From Pseudoalteromonas shioyasakiensis (GTDB taxonomy: Bacteria; Pseudomonadota; Gammaproteobacteria; Enterobacterales; Alteromonadaceae), in contig CP058414.1 of the NCBI GenBank assembly GCA_013391845.1, positions 2,652,501 through 2,716,500 on the forward strand: a stretch of 64,000 nt of DNA, read 5' to 3'. The position numbers and the translations under genes are program-made. Of this stretch, positions 56,929-64,000 are shown piece after piece. Position 1 is the stretch's first letter. Every line of letters begins with the position of its first letter. The notes beneath the pieces were generated by a model, which was not told the origin of the DNA, searched no databases, and worked only from the letters and a program-made list of their open reading frames with translations.

Positions 56929-58292
56929 TAGGCTTTCTCCTTCTCCGCGTGAGCAGCGATGATACCTGCGCTTTGCTCATCAAGGACATGTAGAACCGAC
57001 TTACTACGACCCGCAACAATTGAGTGAAGTAGAATAAGTGGTAGAGCTGCAATTAGACCTAACGCTGTAGTAACAAGTGCTAGAGAGATATTACCAGCCA
57101 TGATCTTCGGATCACCTGTACCGAACAATGTGATTGTTTGGAACGTAAGGATCATACCGATTACCGTACCTAGTAGACCTAGTAATGGAGCGATTGCTGC
57201 CAAGATCTTGATGATGTTGATACCAGCTTCAATGCGAGGCGTTTCACGTAAGATTGCTTCGTCAAGTTTAAGCTCAAGGTTTTCAACGTCTTGATTCTTG
57301 TTGTCAGCATAAACCTTAAGAATACGACCCAGTGGGTTGTTTGTATTCGGAGTAGAAAGGTTTTTAAGCTGGCTCTTAATCTTAGTGCTAGTAAGCGCAA
57401 GATCAATGAAACGAACGATGAAGATAAGTAGACCAACAACAAGTAATACTGTGATGATGTAACCTACTTCAGCACCTTGCTCGTAGTATTCCATTAACGA
57501 TTTCTTCTGCGTGTTGATACGTAAGATCGCGCCACGAGTCGGGTCGATGTATACGCCAGCATAGTTGTCAGAAGAAGTATTTTCTAAATCGCTGATACCA
57601 GCTAGGATGTAGCTATCAGGTTGCTTACCTAGTGGTTGGATTGCTTTAGTTTCTGGTGAGTAGATTAAATAACCATCGTCAGTTACTAAGTTGAAGTTAC
57701 CGATACGCGTTACTTTCTTCACAGAAGATGAACCGTCAAGACCCGCAACTTCAGTTTCGAAAGTTGAAACTTTAGCTGACTCAGTCATTTCAGTTTGAAG
57801 AGAAATCCAAAGCTCTTCAAGTTCACGTACAGTTGGAAGTTCTTTCGCAGCAGCTAGTGAGCGAAGTACTTCAGCACGTCCTGGTTTTTCAGCAGAAACA
57901 AGTGATGCTTCGATTGAACCGATTGCATCAGCAGCTGCACGACGTACAACACCGAACATCTCACCTAACGTACCTTGAGCGTTTAAAAGAGCTTGCTCTT
58001 TCTCAGCTAAAGTATTTTCGTTTTGTGCATATTCTTTAGCTAAACGGTCACCACGAGCTTTTTCAGCAGCTAGGTCACTTTTAGCTTTGTTAAGTAACGC
58101 TTGCTTATCAGCACGAGCTGAAAGGAACTCTTGTTCACGTTGCTTATTTAATTTGCCTTCAGAGATACGTTCTTGCTTAACTTGCTCAAGAATTTTGTCT
58201 AAAGCATCAGTGTTTGCATGTGCATTAAGCGCGGTACCTGCAGAAACAGATAGTACTGCTGCAACAGCAAAACCTTTAAATAGTTTCTTCAT
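56928..58292 (-). CDS. TtpC-like ExbB with coiled-coil extension
   Basis: 454 residues. Signal peptide 1-26, a periplasmic coiled-coil region (about 30-130) and a beta-rich segment, then a MotA/TolQ/ExbB domain at about 270-440 with IAPLLGLLGTVIGMILTFQ. This is the layout of TtpC, required for TonB2 function in Vibrio. It starts six bases after the DUF3450 gene. Confidence 0.92.
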   Translation of the reverse strand: MKKLFKGFAVAAVLSVSAGTALNAHANTDALDKILEQVKQERISEGKLNKQREQEFLSARADKQALLNKAKSDLAAEKARGDRLAKEYAQNENTLAEKEQALLNAQGTLGEMFGVVRRAAADAIGSIEASLVSAEKPGRAEVLRSLAAAKELPTVRELEELWISLQTEMTESAKVSTFETEVAGLDGSSSVKKVTRIGNFNLVTDDGYLIYSPETKAIQPLGKQPDSYILAGISDLENTSSDNYAGVYIDPTRGAILRINTQKKSLMEYYEQGAEVGYIITVLLVVGLLIFIVRFIDLALTSTKIKSQLKNLSTPNTNNPLGRILKVYADNKNQDVENLELKLDEAILRETPRIEAGINIIKILAAIAPLLGLLGTVIGMILTFQTITLFGTGDPKIMAGNISLALVTTALGLIAALPLILLHSIVAGRSKSVLHVLDEQSAGIIAAHAEKEKA

Positions 58293-58298
58293 TATTGA

Positions 58299-59078
58299 TT
58301 ACTCCGCGCCAAAGATTGGTAGTTTAACAAGTTCTAATGTCGCTTGTTTACGCGCCATACGAATAACTTCTTTAACAGGTTTTAGGTATTCTTCACCTAA
58401 TTCTTTCCACTGTTTAGTGTTGTTATCCCACACCCACGCGTGCTTAAGGTCAAAAGACTGAGCAACGTAAGTGATACGACCTAAACGACCGAAGTCAACG
58501 TTGATGCTCTTACCGTCGATCTCAAGAGTACCTTGTGAAGCAGTTACAGCTGAGCTGTATGCAGTTTCAACAGTGTAAGCTTCAAGAACTTGGCGGAATT
58601 TTTCAGATGTAGTAACTGATGCTGACGCCATGATGTCACGAAGTCTTTCAACACGTGCTAGACGGTTTTCAAGATTGAACGGAACGTCCGCTTTGATGAA
58701 TTGCTCAAGCGTATCGATCATGCGATACATCAAAGGCACAACGTTTTGTTTCGTGTTATCGATAGTTGCGATTTGACGGTCAAACGACTCGATTGAAGCA
58801 TTTTGGTCAGCGACCAAACGTGCTACGTGATCGTTATAAACCTTCATTAGCTCAGTTTCGTCAACAACGCTACGGTACTCAGCGATTAGCTCTTGAGTTT
58901 GACCATATACATTGTCAATTTTAGTTTGAGACTTAACAGCAGCCTTTTGAATTTGTTGACCTGCATCTTGCACATCTTTCAAAGGATCTGCAATCACATT
59001 GCTGCTTGCAAATGCAAAAGCGCCAACCAACGCTGATGCTACAAGACTCTTTCTGATTTTAACAGACATAGTTCCCAA
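58299..59078 (-). CDS. DUF3450 periplasmic protein
   Basis: 259 residues. Signal peptide to about residue 30 (SSNVIA), then a predicted coiled coil (LKDVQDAGQQIQKAAVKSQTK) and an all-helical body; no enzyme motif. DUF3450 proteins regularly open TonB2/TtpC operons; the role is unknown. First gene of the six-gene operon. Confidence 0.9.
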   Translation of the reverse strand: MGTMSVKIRKSLVASALVGAFAFASSNVIADPLKDVQDAGQQIQKAAVKSQTKIDNVYGQTQELIAEYRSVVDETELMKVYNDHVARLVADQNASIESFDRQIATIDNTKQNVVPLMYRMIDTLEQFIKADVPFNLENRLARVERLRDIMASASVTTSEKFRQVLEAYTVETAYSSAVTASQGTLEIDGKSINVDFGRLGRITYVAQSFDLKHAWVWDNNTKQWKELGEEYLKPVKEVIRMARKQATLELVKLPIFGAE

Positions 59079-59543
59079 CCAATTAAGTAATGTTACTTTT
59101 ATAATTTAATTACCCCCCGAAGAGGACAACCCTGATATCTTTTAATAGATATCAACCCTCCAATAATGCTAAATGCATCAGAGTCTGTCAACTTGATGTT
59201 CGGCTTTCGTCGGAAAAATTTGGTGACTCGTCGTTGAAAGGAAAAGAACCAAAACAACGAATTAACAAAAATATAACAGAGGTATTCATATGATACTTCT
59301 ATAGCCCTTTGCTGGCGAACATTGCATTCATATTAGGTTCAACCTTAAACATAAATGTAACATTTTATGAAATCTGAAAATGCTGAAGAAAAATGAAAAA
59401 AAAATTCCATTTATTCATCTAAAAAATCTATTTTGAAGAATTTTTATGCACTCGCCACGTGTAACCGCTCAATAAGCAGCCAAATCAGGCACTAAACACA
59501 AGAATGAGAGAGTTGAAATCTCTCACCGCTATGGGTGAGAGAG
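59079..59543. other. Intergenic region upstream of the TonB2-type operon
   Basis: 465 bases. Contains the inverted repeat TGATATCT/AGATATCA (59133-59154) flanked by direct repeats of CAACCCT, and the hairpin after the NarL-type gene at the right end. I saw no Fur-type GATAATGATAAT sequence and no gene. Confidence 0.55.
59519..59542 (-). terminator. Hairpin after the NarL-type regulator
   Basis: TCTCTCACC (59519-59527) and GGTGAGAGA (59534-59542) around a six-base loop, immediately after the stop. The T-run on the minus strand is weak. Confidence 0.6.
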
Positions 59544-60158
59544 TTAAAATATTGCGCGGTCTTTTACAAGCTTGGCAAGTGAAATAATTGAATCAACTTC
59601 AAGCTTTTCAAATATTTTCGCTTTGTATGTACTTACTGTTTTGTTACTAATAAAGAGCTTTTCACCGATATCTTTGTTCGATAAGCCTTGTAGTAAATAA
59701 TTCATCACCGCAAGCTCACGTTCAGTTAGTAACTCGTCAATGTCTTTTTCCGAAGCGATTAAGTGCTCTTGCGGGAAGAATGTATAACCACGCAAAATCA
59801 TTTCAACGGCTGAAGAGATATCTTCAAGGCTTTCTGCTTTGTTTACAAACCCCTGCGCACCAAGTTTTGCAGCTGTACGGATAATATGCTTGTCTTGCTT
59901 AGCTGATAGAAACAACACTTTACCAGTAAAACCACTACTGACGGCGCGCTTATATAAACTAAAGCCATCGGAGTCTTCTAACTCGATGTCTAAAATCGCT
60001 AGCGCTACATTATTACTTTTTAAAAACTGCAACGCTTCTTTTTGACTTGCAACAGCTTGTACTTCGTTTACTAGTGTAGACTTGGCAAGTGCCATTTTAA
60101 TTGCTGTTGCCACCATTGGGTGGTCGTCTACCAAAAGTATATTGTTTCCTATGCTCAT
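59544..60158 (-). CDS. NarL/FixJ-family response regulator
   Basis: 204 residues. Receiver domain with the acidic pair (LLVDDHP), phosphoacceptor in LAILDIELEDSDG, and Lys in VNKAE; LuxR-type helix-turn-helix at about 140-200 (LTERELAVMNYLLQGLSNKDIGEKLFISNKTVSTYKAKI). No kinase is adjacent, so it is an orphan here. It has its own long upstream region containing two palindromes. Confidence 0.93.
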   Translation of the reverse strand: MSIGNNILLVDDHPMVATAIKMALAKSTLVNEVQAVASQKEALQFLKSNNVALAILDIELEDSDGFSLYKRAVSSGFTGKVLFLSAKQDKHIIRTAAKLGAQGFVNKAESLEDISSAVEMILRGYTFFPQEHLIASEKDIDELLTERELAVMNYLLQGLSNKDIGEKLFISNKTVSTYKAKIFEKLEVDSIISLAKLVKDRAIF

Positions 60159-60588
60159 CGATTAGCAAACCTTCATTATATTTCATCAAACAAGTATAAG
60201 TTACTCAGCATTATTTCCACATGTGGATAAGTTAAGTTTAGCGGGTTATTTCTAGTTTGGTGAAAAATAACTGTAAACATTTTGCTGCTAACTTTCGAGT
60301 TCAATCAAAACTACTAACTAACATAACAGACGCTGTTATGTTTAATAAATTACATCGTTACAGCATATAATACTTTAGTTATGGAGAGTAGCTTTTAGAG
60401 CATAGATCGTGAAGTTCTAGCTTATCGTCTGATTAAATTAGTCGCTTTCAATGCCTTTGGAGGAATATAATTTCGGTACAGCTAATTAATGTTTGGTGAG
60501 ATATGAGTGTTGCGATTTTTTGTGAGGTAATGATGAATTTTGGTGAAACAGAAACTGTTCCACCAAAATGAGAGGTTCACATAATAAA
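60159..60588. other. Intergenic region between the NarL-type regulator and csp
   Basis: 430 bases with no convincing gene. Contains a palindrome TCCACATGTGGA (60216-60227), an inverted repeat AACATAACAG/CTGTTATGTT with a three-base centre (60320-60342), and the csp hairpin at its right end. The first two lie upstream of the regulator and may be its control sites. Confidence 0.55.
60537..60569 (-). terminator. Hairpin downstream of the cold-shock gene
   Basis: ATTTTGGTG (60537-60545) and CACCAAAAT (60561-60569), with an inner ACAG/CTGT pairing. On the minus strand it is followed by TCATCATT, so the T-tract is poor. Confidence 0.6.
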
Positions 60589-60798
60589 TTATGCTACTTC
60601 TACGTTCTCAGCTTCAGGGCCTTTTTGACCTTGTTTGATGCCGAAAGATACTTGTTGACCTTCGCTAAGAGTGCGGAAGCCTGTACCTGTGATAGCACTG
60701 AAGTGTACGAATACATCAGGGCCATTTTCTTGTTCAATAAAACCGAAGCCTTTAGCTTCGTTGAAGAACTTAACTTTACCAGTAACCGTGTTTGACAT
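60589..60798 (-). CDS. Cold-shock domain protein (CspA family)
   Basis: 69 residues, a single cold-shock domain with RNP1 KGFGFI and RNP2 VFVHFSAI. It binds single-stranded nucleic acid; member-level identity (CspA, C, D or E) cannot be fixed. ACAGGA precedes the ATG. The upstream region could supply a long 5' leader with a small AGCCA/TGGCT hairpin, as cold-inducible family members often have. Confidence 0.94.
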   Translation of the reverse strand: MSNTVTGKVKFFNEAKGFGFIEQENGPDVFVHFSAITGTGFRTLSEGQQVSFGIKQGQKGPEAENVEVA

Positions 60799-61083
60799 AC
60801 CAAATTTTCCTGTAAGTCAATTATTAAAATTCAGCCATAATGGCTCTATCCTCCCTGAGTGAATGCCCAATAAACTTGGGGTAAAGTACAGGAAGAACCA
60901 ATAACCTAACCGGTAACCGTACAGCCGCACATTATCCGTAAATTCAATACGCAAAAACTCAAAGCAATTTAAGACTAACACATTAAATAGTTTTTAGCTC
61001 TATTAATCGAAAATAATTTTAAGGTCAACTGCCGAAACAAAAATATATGACAGCATTATTTATAAACAATTAATAATAAATGA
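60799..61083 (-). promoter_or_regulatory. Probable promoter and leader of the cold-shock gene
   Basis: About 285 non-coding bases. On the minus strand an AGCCA-TTA-TGGCT hairpin lies about 35 bases before the ATG, after a purine-rich GGGAGGATAG. I could not identify the -10/-35 with confidence, and no cold-box was recognised. Confidence 0.4.
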
Positions 61084-61109
61084 AAAAAGCCCATCAAAAT
61101 GATGGGCTT
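61083..61109 (-). terminator. Intrinsic terminator of pyrC
   Basis: On the minus strand AAGCCCATC, five-base loop, GATGGGCTTTTTT. Confidence 0.92.
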
Positions 61110-61143
61110 CTAATTTTCAAGAAAAGAGTGCTATTGCTTTAGA

Positions 61144-62190
61144 TTATTTTACTTGCCAATCCATTTTCGCTTCAGCTTTGATTGGCACCACTTCTGAATC
61201 ACCTAGTTTATAGCTTGCTGGTACCGTCCAGCTTTCTTTAAATAGTGTAATAGTATCTTGGTTACGAGGCATACCATAGAAGTCTGGACCAAAGTGGCTT
61301 GCAAAACCTTCTAGTTTATCTAAAGCCCCCGCTTCTTCAAATGCTTCAGCATATAACTCAATCGCAGCATGTGCTGTGTAAGCACCTGCACATCCGCAAG
61401 CTGCTTCTTTTTTATCTTTGTAGTGCGGAGCAGAATCAGTACCTAAGAAGAACTTTTTACTACCACTTGTTGCAGCAGCAATCAACGCTTGTTGATGGAT
61501 ATTACGCTTCAAAATAGGTAAGCAGTAATAATGAGGGCGAATTCCACCCGCTAACATGTGATTACGATTATAAAGTAAGTGATGAGCAGTAATTGTTGCT
61601 GCTACATTTTCAGGTGCATTATTAACAAACTCTACCGCATCTTTTGTTGTGATGTGCTCAAGCACAATTTTTAAGTTAGGGAAATCGTTCACTACGTCCG
61701 CTAAAATTGTTTCTAGGAACACCTTCTCACGATCAAAAATATCAATAGATGAATCTGTCACTTCACCATGAACAAGCAACAACATACCCACTTCTTGCAT
61801 TGCTTCAAGTACTGGGTAGATGTTTTTGATTGAAGTAACACCTGAATCTGAGTTTGTAGTCGCACCAGCTGGGTACAACTTAGCTGCAACAATTTTACCC
61901 GTTGCTTTCGCTTTTTTGATTTCTTCTGGCGTAGTTTTATCTGTCAGATAAAGCACCATTAACGGTTCAAAGTTACCCTGTGGGCCGGCAGCTTTAATTC
62001 GCTCATAGTAAGATAACGCAGTTTCTGTACAAGTTGCCGGTGGAACAAGATTAGGCATGATAATTGCGCGACCCATGTAACGGCTTGCGTCACGAACGGT
62101 ATCAACGAGTTGCTCACCATCACGTAAATGAATGTGCCAATCATCAGGGCGTGTAATTGTTAGAGTTTGCATCGAATTTAAATCTGACAT
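61144..62190 (-). CDS. pyrC: Dihydroorotase
   Basis: 348 residues, the E. coli class II length. Zinc-site motif HIHLRDG (about 18-24), the carbamylated Lys in [16 protein letters not shown] (about 105), His in LVHGEVT and VLEHITT, and Asp in FLGTDSAPH. It closes carbamoyl aspartate to dihydroorotate in pyrimidine synthesis. An internal start at M7 is also possible. Divergent from the GAF-GGDEF gene. Confidence 0.97.
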   Translation of the reverse strand: MSDLNSMQTLTITRPDDWHIHLRDGEQLVDTVRDASRYMGRAIIMPNLVPPATCTETALSYYERIKAAGPQGNFEPLMVLYLTDKTTPEEIKKAKATGKIVAAKLYPAGATTNSDSGVTSIKNIYPVLEAMQEVGMLLLVHGEVTDSSIDIFDREKVFLETILADVVNDFPNLKIVLEHITTKDAVEFVNNAPENVAATITAHHLLYNRNHMLAGGIRPHYYCLPILKRNIHQQALIAAATSGSKKFFLGTDSAPHYKDKKEAACGCAGAYTAHAAIELYAEAFEEAGALDKLEGFASHFGPDFYGMPRNQDTITLFKESWTVPASYKLGDSEVVPIKAEAKMDWQVK

Positions 62191-62381
62191 TGCTTGTTTC
62201 CACGGCTAAAGTTAGGGGGATAGCGTAAACTTTGAGCAAATAACCTTGCTAAATTACCCAAGTTCATATTCAGGTGCCTAGTTTACACCAGTTCCAGTTT
62301 TTTTTGAAAATAACTTTGTGGATAGTTTGATAGTAGGTTAACGTAATAAATTAATACAACATTTCGGTTACCTTTTATTCT

Positions 62382-64000
62382 ATGCCTAAGAGTTTAGACA
62401 CTGCTTTTGCACTTGAGGTCAAAACAGACCAACTACATATAATTAATCAATTTTCATCATCTGTAATGCAATTAGACACAGTTGAAGAATTATTAGAATA
62501 TGTTACGTCTGAAGTAGTTAGCCGCCTAGGCTTTATTGAATGTGTAATTTACCTCGCAGATGATAAAACTCGCACCCTAAAAGAAATGGCTTCTATAGGC
62601 ACAGCTGGCAGCCATGATACTTACCATATTGACCGTACAGAAATCAGCTTTGATCAAGGCATTACGGGTTATGTCGCAAGTACTGGTAAACCTTTGATGA
62701 TTGCTGATGTTAGCCAAGATCCACGTTACATCGCTGATTCTCGCCCAGCTCTTTCTGAGCTTTGCGTACCATTAGTTTACAAAGAAAAAATACTGGGTGT
62801 GATTGACTGTGAGCATCCGCAAAAAGATTACTACAATGACGCGCATTTAGAGATTTTATCAACTGTCGCGCATTTATTAAGTGCCAAGATCAATCAGGTT
62901 CGCACCATAGAAAACTTACAGCAAACCGTCATGCAGTTAAACGATGCGCAAAAGCTAGAACGATCGATGCTGCAAATCGCCAATTTGACGTATCAATCAA
63001 GTGAACTAGATAGTTTTTTTGAGTCATTACACGGCATTATTACCTCTTTACTCAGGGCAGATAATTTCTTCATTGGCCTTTATGACAAGCAGCTCGATGT
63101 GCTTGATTTAGTTTATATTATTGAAGAAGGCGTGCGCTCAAATGCTCATAAAAAAATATCGAAAGAACAACTAAAAGACACTGCGTCTTATTACTTACTA
63201 AATATAGATCAGTCACTTCTTTTTACTAAAGAAGAATTTCAGCAGCACATTGATGCTGGGCATTTTAAAATGGTCGGTCGTCAGGCTGAGTCTTGGCTAG
63301 GTGTACCGTTTAAAGTGAATGAGCGTATTAGCGGTGTCATTGCCGTACAAAGCTACAGTAAAAGTTACCATTATGACGAGCATGATCGTGCCTTACTCAC
63401 TTATGTTAGCCGTCAAATCAGCATGGCAATAGACCGTCAATTATCAAGGCAAGAGCTTGAGCATCGAGCTCTTCACGATGAATTAACAGGACTTGCTAAT
63501 CGTTCTTTACTGATTGAGCGAATTAAACATGCAATACTTCGCCTTGCAAGAGCAAATAAGCAACATAAGCATGCCCTACTCTATTTAGACTTTGACCGCT
63601 TTAAAAGTATCAATGATTCGTTAGGCCATGAAGTTGGTGACCATTTTTTAGTTAAAATTTGTGAATTGATCTTAAGCACTATTCGTAACACCGACACCTT
63701 CGCCCGCTTAGGAGGCGATGAGTTTGCCATTTTTATGGAAAACATTACCGATAAACAACAAATAAATGATGCCCTTGAACGGATCCAGCATGTGCTCGCA
63801 CAGCCCCTTGATATTGATGGACACCTTCTACAAGCATCGACTAGTATAGGTGTTGCTTTTTGTGAAAGTAGTCGCGATCAAGCGTATAAGCTATTGCAGC
63901 ATGCTGATGCAGCAATGTACGAGGCGAAATCATCTGGCCGTGGTAAAGTTAAGTTTTTCAACAATACAATGCGTAAAAAACTTAAAAATCATGCCGATAT
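62382..64000 (+). CDS. GAF-GGDEF signalling protein, C-terminus cut by the window
   Basis: 539 codons are open to the right edge with no stop. First GAF domain at about 25-170 (QGITGYVASTGKPLMIADVS), second GAF-like region at about 190-360, then a GGDEF domain at about 365-525 with RNTD-TFARL-GGDEF: intact active loop and I-site. It ends in MRKKLKNHAD, where GGDEF-EAL proteins pass into the EAL domain, so a phosphodiesterase domain may follow. No membrane segment seen. Start ATG at 62382; the ribosome site is weak. Confidence 0.88.
   Translation, partial: MPKSLDTAFALEVKTDQLHIINQFSSSVMQLDTVEELLEYVTSEVVSRLGFIECVIYLADDKTRTLKEMASIGTAGSHDTYHIDRTEISFDQGITGYVASTGKPLMIADVSQDPRYIADSRPALSELCVPLVYKEKILGVIDCEHPQKDYYNDAHLEILSTVAHLLSAKINQVRTIENLQQTVMQLNDAQKLERSMLQIANLTYQSSELDSFFESLHGIITSLLRADNFFIGLYDKQLDVLDLVYIIEEGVRSNAHKKISKEQLKDTASYYLLNIDQSLLFTKEEFQQHIDAGHFKMVGRQAESWLGVPFKVNERISGVIAVQSYSKSYHYDEHDRALLTYVSRQISMAIDRQLSRQELEHRALHDELTGLANRSLLIERIKHAILRLARANKQHKHALLYLDFDRFKSINDSLGHEVGDHFLVKICELILSTIRNTDTFARLGGDEFAIFMENITDKQQINDALERIQHVLAQPLDIDGHLLQASTSIGVAFCESSRDQAYKLLQHADAAMYEAKSSGRGKVKFFNNTMRKKLKNHAD

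Noticed and set aside
60504..60572. 22-codon + strand ORF ending in the csp hairpin
   Set aside because: It has a weak ribosome site, overlaps the hairpin of the opposite gene, and shows no protein-like feature.
60568..60795. 75-codon frame antisense to the cold-shock gene
   Set aside because: It mirrors a clearly real cold-shock domain gene and has no support of its own.

Overview
The window is chromosomal DNA from a marine gammaproteobacterium of the order Alteromonadales, most likely Pseudoalteromonas or a close relative. This rests on protein resemblance and gene order: hrcA-like/grpE | nadK-recN, apt-dnaX-ybaB-recR-htpG with adk, gltB-gltD, prkA-yeaH-spoVR, and a DUF3450-TtpC-ExbB-ExbD-TonB-TPR transport operon. 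It is AT-rich and densely coded. I saw no rRNA, tRNA, CRISPR array, insertion sequence or prophage. Both ends cut through genes: dapB on the left and a GAF-GGDEF signalling protein on the right.

Layout. 0-5 kb: dapB start, an NhaC-family transporter behind a structured leader, a Tsx-like outer-membrane channel, an M48 lipoprotein protease and a Bcr/CflA efflux pump. 5-10.5 kb: grpE behind a consensus sigma-32 promoter, an HrcA-like regulator, nadK, recN and two small membrane proteins. 10.5-18 kb: an accessory-looking block with two paralogous exported proteins, a TPR-containing sensor kinase, a small membrane protein, a BaeR-like response regulator and a 70-residue protein. 18-24 kb: glutamate synthase. 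24.5-32 kb: an ABC export system with its own sigma-54-type activator and kinase, preceded by two GTGTCCGC/GCGGACAC-type palindromes and a -24-like element. 32-39 kb: grxD, sodB and the prkA-yeaH-spoVR-usp stress operon. 39-42 kb: a REC-CheC protein paired with a PAS-diguanylate cyclase, then an exported thiol peroxidase. 42-49 kb: adk, htpG (sigma-32 promoter), recR, ybaB, dnaX with a frameshift signal, and apt. 49-51.5 kb: a HvfABC/bufferin-type RiPP locus whose precursor carries 14 EGKCG motifs. 51.6-54 kb: dusC, a DksA-like zinc finger and a lipoprotein. 54-59 kb: the TonB2-type operon. 59.5-64 kb: a NarL-type regulator, a cold-shock protein, pyrC and the truncated GGDEF protein.

The strongest items for follow-up are the extended EGKCG copper-type RiPP locus with an attenuator between precursor and enzymes, the self-contained sigma-54 ABC exporter circuit with a 30-residue membrane ORF at its head, the uncharacterised secreted-protein-pair/TPR-kinase cluster, the dnaX slippery heptamer with stem-loop and nearby -1-frame stop, the structured leader before nhaC, and a 40-residue membrane protein gene with its own terminator at 49.1-49.2 kb. 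All functional assignments are by reading the sequence against remembered families; no database search was run.
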